Shown piece by piece: positions 38,110 through 49,400 of a stretch of DNA of 55,079 nucleotides (its first letter is position 1; each line of letters starts with the position of its first letter). The notes beneath the pieces were generated by a model, which was given only the letters and a program-made list of their open reading frames with translations, was not told the origin of the DNA and ran no database searches. This DNA is from Rikenellaceae bacterium (lineage in GTDB: Bacteria > Bacteroidota > Bacteroidia > Bacteroidales > Rikenellaceae): the NCBI GenBank assembly GCA_031256675.1, contig JAIRQC010000060.1:1-55079 (forward strand), given 5' to 3'. A program made the position numbers and the translations under genes.

Positions 38110-39284
38110 AGCGATGGAGATTGAACGATCTGCTCGAGCGTCTGCCAGCACTGGAACAGTCCTCGCGGAATATGGAAACATCCTTTCCATTTGCCGCCTT
38201 TCAGGCTGAGCAGCGGTTCTCCTCTTCGGTCGAGATAGCCGAACCACTCGCCGTGGAACTCGTCGCGAAAGTGTGTCCATGTGTAGTTGTGTACCTTTTC
38301 GAACCATTGCAGGCATCTCTTCGAACCAGTTAGTCGATAGCCTTTGAGCAGTGTGATGAGCGTCTCGATATGCACCCACCACAGTTTTTGATCCCACTCC
38401 AACTGTTGCGGGGGACGACCGAGGCGGTCCATGAAGTAAAATATCCCACCGAACTTTTCGTCCCAGCCATACTGCACTGTGTTCAGAGCGATCGCAACGG
38501 CCTTGTCAATCAGTTCGGGCCGCGAAAGCCTCACGCCGAGATCCATGATGAACCACATCGCCTCCAGAGCGTGTCCCGGGTTTAGCAGTCGTCCTTCGAA
38601 AGTGTCGGCAAGCCTGCCGTCAAGAGTGACGTTCTCCACTATCAATCCCAGTTCCGGACGGTAGAAGACCTCCATCACCTCGTGCAGGCACTCTTCGATC
38701 GTTCTGTCGAATAGCGCCATGTCTATCATAGGTTCGATCTCCAAAGCGAGGTTCGAGAGTATCATCGGCAGCGAGAAGCCCTTCATGGGGCGGGTTTCGG
38801 GGACAGATTTCTCCCACTGCCCTTTCGGGGCGGCCTGTTTTTCGAGAATACGCTCGAAAGTCTGCCTTGCTATCTGTCCGTACTCCGCATTCCCTGTCGC
38901 AATGCTTGCCTGTGCAAAGGCCATCGTTGCAAAAGTGTATGAGAAAATGTTGTACGGCTGTACGAGAGGCAGTCCCTCGCGCGTTACGGAGAAATACCAA
39001 TTCAGATTGCCGTCATGACAATATTTACGGAGAAATTCGGCCCCGTCCACGGCACATTCCAACCACTCGTCCCTTATGTCGAGCCGGTTGCACAGCATGG
39101 AAAACATCCACACCTGACGCGCCTGCAACCAGACGAACTTGTCGGTGTCGAACACGCTGCCGTCGCGCTCCAGACAGGTCAGGTACCCTCCATATTCCCT
39201 ATCGCGCGAGTGATTCAGCCAAAACGGAAGCACATTTTCCAGCAGTTCGCTTTTATATTGCTCTGCAAGATGCACAAAATCCAT
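38106..39284 (-). CDS. AGE-family (N-acylglucosamine 2-epimerase-like) epimerase
   Basis: MDFVHLAEQYKSELLENVLPFWLNHSRDREYGGYLTCLERDGSVFDTDKFVWLQARQVWMFSMLCN...LNPGHALEAMWF. Confidence 0.88.
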   Translation of the reverse strand: MDFVHLAEQYKSELLENVLPFWLNHSRDREYGGYLTCLERDGSVFDTDKFVWLQARQVWMFSMLCNRLDIRDEWLECAVDGAEFLRKYCHDGNLNWYFSVTREGLPLVQPYNIFSYTFATMAFAQASIATGNAEYGQIARQTFERILEKQAAPKGQWEKSVPETRPMKGFSLPMILSNLALEIEPMIDMALFDRTIEECLHEVMEVFYRPELGLIVENVTLDGRLADTFEGRLLNPGHALEAMWFIMDLGVRLSRPELIDKAVAIALNTVQYGWDEKFGGIFYFMDRLGRPPQQLEWDQKLWWVHIETLITLLKGYRLTGSKRCLQWFEKVHNYTWTHFRDEFHGEWFGYLDRRGEPLLSLKGGKWKGCFHIPRGLFQCWQTLEQIVQSPSL

Positions 39285-39285
39285 A

Positions 39286-40227
39286 TTATTTCAATTTAAG
39301 ATATTCAATATAACGATCGTACAGATGTCCCGCCTGACGGTAAGCGGACTGAGGGGACATGAAGTGCGAGAACTCGAAAGTAATGGCGTTTTCGATTCCT
39401 GCCTCGGCGGCCAACGACATCTTGAGTCGCAGTTTTTCCCACTTGATCGGCAGGAACTTGATTGGCATGTCCCTGTCGAAAGTCTCGGTATTCGTCCAGC
39501 ATTCCAGTCCGTACCTGTCGGCCAGCCGTTTGTTCACCCTCAGAAAATCGGCCAGCTCGTCGTAATCTACATGGCCATCCTGAAACGCCACTATGTCCAC
39601 CGCACCGCTGATACCTGCAAAAATAGCATCCCACTCCTTCTCGTGACTATCGAGCGTCACCGAATCCTCTCTCGCGGTAGAAGCGTCGTATTGGCTAAGG
39701 TTCTTGCGTCCGTCGATATAGGGCGAGATCATGGTGGGCAGGCCGCCCGAAGCCTCCTTGCAGTGACGCCCAAGTTCTGCGTACAGTTCAACGATCTGCC
39801 CCGTGCGGCGACTGCATTCCTGAGAAATGTACCAGCCTCCGAACGAACGGTAATGGCCGTAGCGTCTCCATGCCTCGTCGACGACCAGTTTGTTTATCTC
39901 GACCTCGGCGACATAATCTCCCATGTCCCAGTATTTTCCCGAGTCGTAGAGCCCGAACCAAAACATCATGCCCCACTTGTCGCTCAGGCGCAGGAACATG
40001 TCAACCAGATCCACCGGCGGCACGTAACATCCTTCGCGAGCAGTGAGAACCTCGCATGGAAATGTTTGCCAGCGTCGATAACCGCACCGGATAAGTATCA
40101 CGTTCTCTATGTCCGCCGCGCGCATGTAGCCGAAATCGCGATCCCACTCCTCTTCGCCCCAGTTCTGGTGGGGAATGTCGTGGCTTATCTCGTCAAGAAA
40201 AGTACCTTTGATCATCATGTTCTCCAA
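39286..40227 (-). CDS. DUF4434-like glycosidase-type protein
   Basis: MENMMIKGTFLDEISHDIPHQNWGEEEWDRDFGYMRAADIENVILIRCGY...RSFGGWYISQE...VDIVAFQDGHVDY. Confidence 0.75.
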   Translation of the reverse strand: MENMMIKGTFLDEISHDIPHQNWGEEEWDRDFGYMRAADIENVILIRCGYRRWQTFPCEVLTAREGCYVPPVDLVDMFLRLSDKWGMMFWFGLYDSGKYWDMGDYVAEVEINKLVVDEAWRRYGHYRSFGGWYISQECSRRTGQIVELYAELGRHCKEASGGLPTMISPYIDGRKNLSQYDASTAREDSVTLDSHEKEWDAIFAGISGAVDIVAFQDGHVDYDELADFLRVNKRLADRYGLECWTNTETFDRDMPIKFLPIKWEKLRLKMSLAAEAGIENAITFEFSHFMSPQSAYRQAGHLYDRYIEYLKLK

Positions 40228-41615
40228 AATATTTTTTTATTTGTAAATAAAATTGCAACGATAGCCACAATTGCCGTAACGATTGCCCCGCGCAACACTC
40301 CAAACCACGGTCCCATAGCGGCAAGGTCGACAAGCAGAGGGGCCGCCCCGACGAGCGTAAGCAGAGGCATGATAATGTAGCCCGCCGCCGTGTAGGCCAT
40401 CATCGGATTTTGCCCGCACCTGACGGTTGTCCTCATTTTCAGGCCGAATATGTCGATCATTACCGAAGCGACAACTATCGTAAACGAGGCCAATCCGGAT
40501 GTTATAAAAAAGTAGCCGATCGTGGCAGGATCCTTTTTGATCCCGCCCTCGAACGGCTCAAACGCCAGACCGAGCAGAAGCCAGAAAAAGCCCCACGTCA
40601 GCAGCCGGTAAAACAGTCTGCCATCCGCCGAACGGGCTCGACGGGCAATGAGCAGAGCCGTCGCACCAAGGAACAGTGTGCCAATAACATTAATAGTCGT
40701 GTGGCGAGTAAATAGCCCCCACATGTTGAGAATTATGACCGTCAAGGCCAGCAGTGTGATCGTGAAGACTTTGCTGCGATCGTCCGATTTGTCGTCCTCC
40801 CGCCCGTCGCACATCCTGCGCCGGACGAGATCGCCGACGATGCTACCAGGCAGAACAATGCAGAGGTATTTCAGAAATTCTGCCCTGTAAAGCCATGGAA
40901 CGGGAGAGAAATTCCATACCGCCGCCGTCCACGACCCTTCGACCGAAGAGGATATTTTCAACGCGACAATTATGGCCACGACGGCGAGCCGTGCCGACAG
41001 GCAGTCGCGAGTGAACCACCATGCGAGCGTGCCGAACAATACCATGTTGGCAAGAACAAGTATGATTATGTCGCTGCGCCGAATACTTACATTCATTCCA
41101 TGCACATAATGTCCGAACAACAGCACGGCTACAATTCCCGCTACCCCGCAGATGTTTAGCAAATTGTTTGCCCGCCGTCCGAGCGACGGCAGGCGGACGA
41201 ACATGCAGAAAAACACTCCCCATACGCAGAGCGATACGACCGACTTAACGCATGGGCTCCATTGCTCAGGCAGCGCGTGAGAGCGAGTATTGGCCAACGC
41301 AACGGCGAACAGCACCAGTAACGCCCACCGCTTTACGCTTTGTGTGGCGATCTGCTTCAATCCTGCGCCGTGCTCGATCCTGCCACGCAGGGACAGAGGA
41401 AAAGCTGCGCCCATAGAAAAAAGGAAGAACGGGAAGACCAGATCGACCCATGTAATGCCCGCAACCGTCGGGTCGAATTTGAAACCAGGCGGCGGCGTCT
41501 GTGCATGAAACATCCATGCAGGCAACTCAGCGCTCCATATCATCTGTCCCGAAAGCACCATGCCGAGAATGGCAAGGCCACGCAAGATGTCTATCGAATA
41601 TGCTCTCTCTTTCAT
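40215..41615 (-). CDS. DUF5009 / heparan-alpha-glucosaminide N-acetyltransferase-like membrane protein
   Basis: MKERAYSIDILRGLAILGMVLSGQMIWSAELPAWMFHAQTPPPGFKFDPTVAGITWVDLVFPFFLFSMGAAFPLSL; ATGA overlap with the upstream gene. Confidence 0.85.
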   Translation of the reverse strand: MKERAYSIDILRGLAILGMVLSGQMIWSAELPAWMFHAQTPPPGFKFDPTVAGITWVDLVFPFFLFSMGAAFPLSLRGRIEHGAGLKQIATQSVKRWALLVLFAVALANTRSHALPEQWSPCVKSVVSLCVWGVFFCMFVRLPSLGRRANNLLNICGVAGIVAVLLFGHYVHGMNVSIRRSDIIILVLANMVLFGTLAWWFTRDCLSARLAVVAIIVALKISSSVEGSWTAAVWNFSPVPWLYRAEFLKYLCIVLPGSIVGDLVRRRMCDGREDDKSDDRSKVFTITLLALTVIILNMWGLFTRHTTINVIGTLFLGATALLIARRARSADGRLFYRLLTWGFFWLLLGLAFEPFEGGIKKDPATIGYFFITSGLASFTIVVASVMIDIFGLKMRTTVRCGQNPMMAYTAAGYIIMPLLTLVGAAPLLVDLAAMGPWFGVLRGAIVTAIVAIVAILFTNKKIFWRT

Positions 41616-42994
41616 TGCATCGCCAATCTTATACCTTCTTTGGCGTACTGCCATTTAGCCCCACCGTTCTGTTTGAGATGGATCATGTCGAAGAGGAAAT
41701 ATCCACCGCAAGCATCCATGCAGGCCTTGACCGAATTGACGATCGACTGATTCTGCTGCGCCTCTGTGAAACCAGTCGGAACGCTCCAATTGCCGACGTC
41801 CGGGCCTCCGACCAGAATGGGAACGACGCCCGCCGTGTATTGCATTGCTTTGGCACAAAATCCCTGCATGGTCCATTCGGTCGTGCCGTACACCTTATCG
41901 GCAGCGGCGTATGCCCCGATGAGCATCTGGTCCATCTGGTCGGCGTAGCCGAATGTCCTGTAATTGTCCGTAACCCAGTCTGTGACGCTCTTCGTATCGA
42001 ACGACGGGGCGGCCCAGTTAACCCCCACGCCGTAGTAGGAGGAGTACCAGCCTCCGACGTATACTCCGAATTTTATATCCGGATTCTGCGCCTTGACCAC
42101 TGCGCGGGCCTTGACCATGAAGTCGTGGATAACTTTGGCACGGAACTCGAACCATTTAGCCATCAGCGCCGGACGCTGCCCCGCTACCGGCAGCGAACCC
42201 GTTCCCGCAGGCAATGCGTCGCCCGGCCAGTCAGTCAGGGTATAACCGATATAGGCCTCGAATTTTTGACGTGTCGTTGTCGAAAAGTCGCTTTTCATCT
42301 CATCGAACCGCCCGCGGTCGAGGATTATGCCATCCACGTTGTATTTGGCCAGATCGGAGAGCAGTCCACAGAGATAATCCTGCACCTCGTCGTGCGCCGG
42401 ATTGAAGAATTTGACGCCGCTGCCCATGTCAAGCGTATTTAATATTCCGTCCGAGGTGTTGAGATATGTGGCCCATTCGCGTTTGGTGTTGTCGCGAAAC
42501 AAAACTCCCGTCGAGCCGAGTGCATTGGTATTGCCGCCGACCATGGTGTTGAACGCCGCATGTATTCTCAGTCCGAGCGAATGGCCTGTGTCGATGAAGG
42601 CTTGCAAATAGTCCCACGTTGCCGTGCGAGTGATTTTTACGAAGCCCTGCCCTGTTACCCACGCCCCCAGCCACTCGACTTGCGGGCAGAGTGGTGTGTC
42701 GAACAGCACATCGCCGTTGGTCGGACGCACGTCGACCACAATATCCGTAAAACCTGCATCTTTGGCCAGCGTCAGGTCGCGTTCGATACAGGCTTTGCTG
42801 TCTGCGAAGTCTGGGAAGTTGGCCGCCGCATCCACCCAGAGATAGCGCGGCTTCACCGTTGAATCGGGCTCATCGGGCTTCTCTTCATGCCACTCCCATT
42901 CGGGTGTAGCATGCTTTTCACCGCAGGAAACTGCTGTCAACCCTGCGGTGAGAGCAATCGCACAGATCTCGAAACGAAAAAACTTCTTATTCAT
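41612..42994 (-). CDS. GHL10-like lipoprotein, paralogue 2
   Basis: Signal peptide ending in Cys (TAVSCGEK); PRYLWVDAAANFPDFADSKACIERDL...DGIILDRGRFDEMKSDFSTTTRQKFEAYIG...GVYVGGWYSSYYGVGVNWAAPSFD. Confidence 0.8.
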   Translation of the reverse strand: MNKKFFRFEICAIALTAGLTAVSCGEKHATPEWEWHEEKPDEPDSTVKPRYLWVDAAANFPDFADSKACIERDLTLAKDAGFTDIVVDVRPTNGDVLFDTPLCPQVEWLGAWVTGQGFVKITRTATWDYLQAFIDTGHSLGLRIHAAFNTMVGGNTNALGSTGVLFRDNTKREWATYLNTSDGILNTLDMGSGVKFFNPAHDEVQDYLCGLLSDLAKYNVDGIILDRGRFDEMKSDFSTTTRQKFEAYIGYTLTDWPGDALPAGTGSLPVAGQRPALMAKWFEFRAKVIHDFMVKARAVVKAQNPDIKFGVYVGGWYSSYYGVGVNWAAPSFDTKSVTDWVTDNYRTFGYADQMDQMLIGAYAAADKVYGTTEWTMQGFCAKAMQYTAGVVPILVGGPDVGNWSVPTGFTEAQQNQSIVNSVKACMDACGGYFLFDMIHLKQNGGAKWQYAKEGIRLAMQ

Positions 42995-43048
42995 TATTGC
43001 CGGTTGTTGCGCAGGTACGCCCTTGAACGGGCGTACCTGCCAGTGGCG

Positions 43049-44770
43049 TTAATTGCTGTCGTCTACGCAGTCCATCTGGTAGCAGACAACATAACCGTTC
43101 GAGAACATGAAATAGACATAGAGGAAGAACCCGTCGTCGGAGGCCTTGAACAGGATGTCGCCAGTTCCATTGCCGTTTCCGGCGGCGTAGTAACTTGCTG
43201 TTTTGAGGATGCTGACATTGTTCGGCAAACCGGCGAATCCGCTTGGCAAACCGATCTCCGTTACCCATGCGCAATTGGCATCCGGCCCGTTGTAACCGTT
43301 TCCGGCGGTAGTATAGCCGATGAACTTCGAATTGTTGAACTCGATGTAGTCGATGGGATTGAATGTGCAGGCGGCTCCTACATTCGGATTGGACAGGCTG
43401 GCTTTCACCTTGTTGGTGGCCCCGTCGACCCAGAAGACACAGTTGGGTTGGGACTGAGAGCCCTGTCCTGCCACGAAATAGTCGGCTGAGAGTGATATGG
43501 ACGATGTGCTTACAGCGTCGGCCGATTGGGTCCATGCCGCGCTGCCAGAGGGCATGTCGGTCACACTGACTATTGTGGGCGTTTCGCTTTGCAACGTTCC
43601 GCCTGTCACCTGCCAGCGCGCTATCGAATAATTGCCGCCACTGTAAACGGGGGCCATAATGACAGCGTCGCTTTCAAGCGAGCCGGTGATTGATATTTTG
43701 CGCCCTATAGCCGTCGAACCGCTCGCGCTCCAGTCGATGTAGGGCGTTGTCGATATGGAAGATACAGGAGGCAGGCTCTTATCTATAAACCAGACCTTGA
43801 ACGTTCCGTCGTTGGACGCCAGATTGCACAGCAGCATGTTGCCGTCGTAATCGTTGGTTATAAAGAAATTGCGCAGATTGCCCTTTATTGCCGACGGAAG
43901 GTCAAGCGTCCCTGCCGACGTGCCCGTCCAGCGGTTGAGCTTGACCGGATCGGCGGCGCGGGTATTGACCAACAAGTAGTCGCCCGATATGGCGAAACTG
44001 GTAGTATTGGCGCTGGCGTTGCCTGCCGCAGCCCCCTGAGCCGCCCACAACAACTTGCCGCTACCGACCCTCAATCCGACCGGCAATTTGAGCGGGGCAC
44101 GTTTCAGAACGGTATAGACGGCTTGTGTCACGCCGTCGTGGGCGGTAATGGTGAAAGTTTGATCGCTGTTCTCGTAGTTGCGTGCCGTAGCAGGGTCGGG
44201 CGATACGGCGGCATGCGGCGAGACGGTCATTGACAGTACGGAGGCGGACATGTCTTCGACAGAATAGAAAGTTATGGTCTTCGCCTCATTGTCTACCATC
44301 CCAGTCACCGAGGCGGGAGCGGTCATGGCGCACGAAGAGACGATGCAGTCTGTCAACTTGTCGATCGAGGCCGAGATTGTGTATATTTTTTTAGTGCCGT
44401 CGTTGTTGGTGACCGTTATCGTGTGGCTTTTTCCTTCGCTGAGATCCCATGTGCCCAGCGCCGGTTCGATATAGCAGTTGGCATCGATGTTGCCCGTGAC
44501 CCTCATGTTTTTCAACATTTCGTCGCTCAGCACGTTGTCGCTGTTACGGGGATAGAACCACGGTATTGACACTACGACGTCGGTGGTCGAGCTACCTATC
44601 TCGGCTGTGAAAACGGCCTGCGGGTCGGCGGCGAGTTGCCCCTCGGCAAAACGGACGGATATAGAGTTCAACCCCTGTTTAACCTCGGTCGGGGCTATCG
44701 GTTCCGGTTGTCGACAGCCTGCGACGACGGACGCGAAGGCAATTGCTATTGCAAATATTCTGTTTTTCAT
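43049..44770 (-). CDS. DUF5018-type SusE/F-position surface lipoprotein
   Basis: MKNRIFAIAIAFASVVAGCRQPEPIAPTEV...WDLSEGKSHTITVTNNDGTKKIYTISAS. Confidence 0.8.
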   Translation of the reverse strand: MKNRIFAIAIAFASVVAGCRQPEPIAPTEVKQGLNSISVRFAEGQLAADPQAVFTAEIGSSTTDVVVSIPWFYPRNSDNVLSDEMLKNMRVTGNIDANCYIEPALGTWDLSEGKSHTITVTNNDGTKKIYTISASIDKLTDCIVSSCAMTAPASVTGMVDNEAKTITFYSVEDMSASVLSMTVSPHAAVSPDPATARNYENSDQTFTITAHDGVTQAVYTVLKRAPLKLPVGLRVGSGKLLWAAQGAAAGNASANTTSFAISGDYLLVNTRAADPVKLNRWTGTSAGTLDLPSAIKGNLRNFFITNDYDGNMLLCNLASNDGTFKVWFIDKSLPPVSSISTTPYIDWSASGSTAIGRKISITGSLESDAVIMAPVYSGGNYSIARWQVTGGTLQSETPTIVSVTDMPSGSAAWTQSADAVSTSSISLSADYFVAGQGSQSQPNCVFWVDGATNKVKASLSNPNVGAACTFNPIDYIEFNNSKFIGYTTAGNGYNGPDANCAWVTEIGLPSGFAGLPNNVSILKTASYYAAGNGNGTGDILFKASDDGFFLYVYFMFSNGYVVCYQMDCVDDSN

Positions 44771-44791
44771 GGCAGTTTACTTGTTTGCGGG

Positions 44792-46474
44792 TTATAGCCA
44801 TTCGGAAAACTGACTGACAGCCTTGTTGTTGTCAAGCTCCGTCACCGGCAGTGGAATACGGTAAAGTTTCTGATCGAAGATACGGTCGCGTAGATCGCAA
44901 TCTACATATTCATAGCGGAACGCTCCGCCGCTCTCCTGCGTGATCTTGAAACCGTGCACGCGGATGCCCGTATAGGCCGTATGGGCAAGTTCCCAGCGGC
45001 GCATGTCCCAATATAGCTGTCCCTCAAAAGCGAGTTCGATCTTGCGTTCGGTGCGGATCGCCTCCGTCAGCGCCGTGCCGCTCTTGTCTGTATAGGGCAA
45101 CGACACACGGGCGCGGACTGCCCTCACATCGGCATTGGCTTGCGTGGCGTTATTGAGTCTGTCGCACGCCTCGGCACGGTTCAGGTAGACCTCCGGCAGG
45201 CGAATGGCGATCCACGGTTGGGTGCATTTCAGGCCATCACCGAGGTTATGGGCAGGGTCAAGCAGTTTGCATATGAAATATCCTGTACAGGTCGATCCCG
45301 TAGGGAACGAGGCGTCGAGAACAAAAGGCGCCCAGCCCTCGTTCCCTCCCTGATATGTCTGAATCGTGCGGCCTTTCCAGCTTGCGCCGTTGTATAACAC
45401 CGTCGCGCCGAAGCGGGGTTCCAGCAGACTGTATGGCGGATTTGCCATTGAACCTCCCGCTGCGTGCCACTGGTTCCAGTCGGGACGTCCCGTTCCGTCG
45501 GCTTTCTCATACAGCTCCACCAACTCCTGTGTCGGCGAGCCATAGCCAAGCGCGCGGGCGTCGTCGCCTTTTGGGGCGAATGAGAAGTCGAAACTGTGGT
45601 TTGGGCCGGTGGTTGCGGTGACGTATGCGTACCACAGCACCGATTCGCTGCTCGTTGTGGAGAAAATATTACGGTAGTCGGCGGCCGTGGTTACAGGCGC
45701 AATCAGGGCGTAGCCTGCATGTGCTGCACCGAGTTCGATCACCGAGTCGGCGGCGACTTTGGCCACTTCCCACCGTTTGGCGTAGAGCATGGCGCGCGAA
45801 AGCAGCGCGTAGGCGGCACCCTTGGTCACGCGCCCCGCATCTGCGGCATTGTATTTCCACGGAAGATTGGCCGCTGCAGCTTTCAGATCGTTCTCTACCA
45901 TGTTCCAACCGCTATCTTCATCGCTGAGCGGAGAATTGCTCTGATACTTGGCCATATCCTCGTCGTAGAGGATAACATTTTTGTGACGTTTGATAAGTTC
46001 AAAATAGAGCATTCCCCTGAAAAACAATGCTTCCGACCGCAGGCGTGCATTTATGGCGGCATCCAGCGCCGAATACTCCTTCTGCGTGTAGAGGAATTCG
46101 TTCACCTGAGCGATACGTTTGTAGATATTCGTCCACAATCCCAACTGATAGGAGGCGTTGTCGGCATTCACCCCGTTGTACAATGCAAGGTTGTTGGGTT
46201 GGCCCGCATTGGGAAGCACCTGCATCGAGTTGAACTTCATTACGTCGGTCAGGCCGTCGGTCAAACCAATGTTCGTGCCCGCGTTGCCGTACTGCCCGAA
46301 GTAGTCGAGGGTCGTGTAGAGACTGTTGGCATACTGGGTGGCGGCGGCGAGGTCTTTCCATGCGGCTTTGGCGCTCGGTTTGTCGTGGGGCATGGTATCG
46401 AGAAAGTCCTTGCATCCGGTGAGAGCCAACATAATGACGGCAATGGCTGTCGGATATATCCTTGATGTTTTCAT
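44792..46474 (-). CDS. SusD-like RagB outer-membrane lipoprotein
   Basis: MKTSRIYPTAIAVIMLALTGCKDFLDTMPHDKPSAKAAWKDLAAATQYANSLYTTL...RLPEVYLNRAEACDRLN. Confidence 0.93.
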   Translation of the reverse strand: MKTSRIYPTAIAVIMLALTGCKDFLDTMPHDKPSAKAAWKDLAAATQYANSLYTTLDYFGQYGNAGTNIGLTDGLTDVMKFNSMQVLPNAGQPNNLALYNGVNADNASYQLGLWTNIYKRIAQVNEFLYTQKEYSALDAAINARLRSEALFFRGMLYFELIKRHKNVILYDEDMAKYQSNSPLSDEDSGWNMVENDLKAAAANLPWKYNAADAGRVTKGAAYALLSRAMLYAKRWEVAKVAADSVIELGAAHAGYALIAPVTTAADYRNIFSTTSSESVLWYAYVTATTGPNHSFDFSFAPKGDDARALGYGSPTQELVELYEKADGTGRPDWNQWHAAGGSMANPPYSLLEPRFGATVLYNGASWKGRTIQTYQGGNEGWAPFVLDASFPTGSTCTGYFICKLLDPAHNLGDGLKCTQPWIAIRLPEVYLNRAEACDRLNNATQANADVRAVRARVSLPYTDKSGTALTEAIRTERKIELAFEGQLYWDMRRWELAHTAYTGIRVHGFKITQESGGAFRYEYVDCDLRDRIFDQKLYRIPLPVTELDNNKAVSQFSEWL

Positions 46475-46486
46475 CGCTTTCCTAAA

Positions 46487-49400
46487 TTATAAGGTTATGG
46501 TCAATCCGCCCATTATTACCCTCTGTTGCGGATAGTAGCCCTGAGTTACGCCCGGACGTTCGGGATCGACGCCTTTCGGCAGTCCCGACACTGTGAACAG
46601 GTTGCTGCCTTCGACGTAGATGCGCACGCTGCCAACACCAATTTTTGTCATCCACTCTTTTGGGAACGTGTAGCCCAGTTGAGCCGATTTCAGGCGGATA
46701 TACTTACCGTCGCGCGCCCAGAACGTAGAGGCGTAGCCGTTGTAGTTCGAACCGTCGGGCGTGGCGATCGACAGGCGCGGGAATTCGCCTCCTGTATTGT
46801 CAGTTCTCCACGAGCCTTCGACCAGATAGCGCGGGGCATTGGCGCTGCCCTTGAACGGACGGGTGAATACCGAGGTGTCATCGTTGCCGTTGGCGTATGT
46901 ACCGGTCAAATATACGTCGAATATGGCCGCGCCGGTAAAGGTCAGGTCGACGTCGAAGCCCTTCCAGCTCGCCCACACTCCGAAGCCGCCCATCAGTTTG
47001 GGCATCGTCGGACGTCCTGCCACTGCGCGGTCGGCCTCACTGATAATGCCGTCGCCATTGAGGTCTTTGTACTTGACGTCGCCCGGACGCGGGGTCTTGC
47101 CTGCGAAATATGGCGAATGTTGCACATCGTACTCGTCGCGGAACAGGCCGTCGGCGATCATGATGCGGCGCGTATTGACCGCCTTGCCCGTATTCTGCTG
47201 ATAAGCATAGGTGTTGGGGGAGTCGGCGTATTGCAGCCAGCGGTTGTAAGCGTAGCTCATGTTGAAGCGCGCCCCGTAGGAAAACTCCTTGCCGATGGTG
47301 TTACGATGGCTGAGCGTTGTTTCGAAGCCCTTGATGTCGCGCTTGTTGGCGTTCATGTATGTCGGATAGTATCCGCCCATTGAGGGCGGGTAGCCTGCGG
47401 CGGCGGAGATAATGTCGTAATTGTAGTTGTAGAATGCATCGAACTCGACCCCCAACAAGCCCTTCCACAGAGTGGCGTCGAAGCCGATATTGTAGCTGTC
47501 GGTGGTGTTCCACGTAAGTTCCATGTTGGGCTCCGTTCCGACCTGGAGGCCTGTCTGGGACGTGCCATCCGTAACCAGAGGATTGGCGGTACTGTTCAGC
47601 AAAGCGAGATAGGCATACGATACCGGCACGTAGTCGTTGGCCGTCCGCCCTGCCGAAGCCCTGATTTTAAGGTTATCCATCACGCTTTTAGCCTTTTCGA
47701 AGAAACTCGCTTCGGAAATCCTCCATCCCAGCGAAACAGCCGGAGCGAAGAGCCAGCGCTTGCCCTTGACATTGCCGCTGAAACTGTCCGAACCGTCATA
47801 GCGTCCGCTGAATTCCAGCAGATAGCGCGACATGTAGCTGTAATTGCCTCTCCACACAAGGCTTGCCTTGCGGCGCAGCGAACTGTTGCCTCCCACGACT
47901 GAACGGTCGATAGCCCCTGAAGCGACGTCCAACTCCACCAGGTCGGGGGTCATGAAGCCCTCTTGCCCAGCCCTGATGTTGCTGCGGTTGCGTGACTGCG
48001 TTTCCAGCAATGCCATAGCCGAGTAATCGTGTTTGCCCATGCTGCCGATATAGTTGAGGCTGGTTTGCGACACGGTGAAACTTTCCTTCGAGGCGCTCTC
48101 CGTATCCCTAATTACGGTGTTGCCACGCACATCAACGGTTTCACTGAAAGTGCCGAGGCGCAGGTTTTCAAGCATCACCCGATAGGGTGTGCTGACCGAC
48201 TTGCCGAAAGTTGTCGAGAGGTCGTAAGAGCCGACGAACTTCGCGCTCAGTCCCTTGACCCACGGCACATCCCATTTCAGCGAAAGGTTCGACTGCACGG
48301 AGTAAGTCTGGTTGACGCTGTGCCCTGACTGTTCGACGGCGGCGATGGGACTGTATCTTTGTCCGCTCGACAGACCTACACTTGCGACAGGCAATCCGTT
48401 GAACGTTTTCGGCAAATATGGGTGGGCATAAATTGCCTGTTCGGCGATGCTCATCCACGGCATGTCAGAGGCGGCAATGCTGGTGTCGGAGGCGCCTCCC
48501 GCGCTGAAGCCGGGAGAGGTGCGCCTGCCTGCCTGTCCTGCCACGCCCAGCGAGAAGGTCAGATTCTTGCCCAGCCTGGTTTCGAGGTTTGTACGCAGGT
48601 TATAGCGGTCGTAGTTGAAATTTTTGATGTTGCCCGTCTGATCCATGTAGCCCAGCGATGCGAAATAGCTGCTGTTGTCGCTGCCGCCTGCGACGGAGAC
48701 GCTGTGTTGCTGGTTGCGTCCGACGCCGAACGTTTCGCCTATCCAGTCCGTATTGCCCCAACCGTCCGAGTCGTCGTTGTTGAGCATCTTGTCGACCATC
48801 GCTTTGGTGAACGGATACTGTGCGGCCGTGGGGATGTTGCCCAGATACTGTTGGTCGAGTTCCCATGCCTTGTTATACCAGTAGGCATAGCCCGGCCCGT
48901 CGAGAAACTCGGGAAAACTGGCATTGACGGAAACACCGCAGGCACCCCTGTAATTGATTTTCGGGGCCGATTTGGCCCCCTTCTTGGTGGTGATGATCAC
49001 CACGCCGTTCGCCCCGCCCAAACCGTAGATCGAGGTTGCCGAAGCATCTTTGAGTATCGAGACGGTCTCGATCTCGCTTGGGTCAATGTCGTTGATTGGG
49101 CGATAGATACCATCGACAATGTAGACGGGTGTGGAGGTCGAACCGCGAATACTGAGCGTGGCCTGATCGGCGCCGGGCTGTCCGCTCATCTGCGAAGAAC
49201 TGAGGCCGGTTATACGTCCGCCAAGCACGCTGGAGATGTTCGATGAGGGACTTTTGAGCAGTTCGGCTCCGCTGATCTGTGAGATAGAAGCCGTCAGCGA
49301 CGATCTCTTCTGTGTTCCGTATCCCACCACGACCACCTCCTCCACCTCGGCTTCATTCTCTTTGAGCACCACGTCGATGGTAGCCTGTCCCGTGTATGTA

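Noticed and set aside
36265-38397. 710-aa version of the FAD oxidoreductase ORF
   Set aside because: The first ~95 aa overlap the AGE epimerase gene and lack signal features; GTG 38109 opens a proper lipoprotein signal peptide.
39325-40380. 351-aa plus-strand ORF
   Set aside because: Antisense to the DUF4434-like and DUF5009 genes, which have clear homology-type signatures and overlapping starts.
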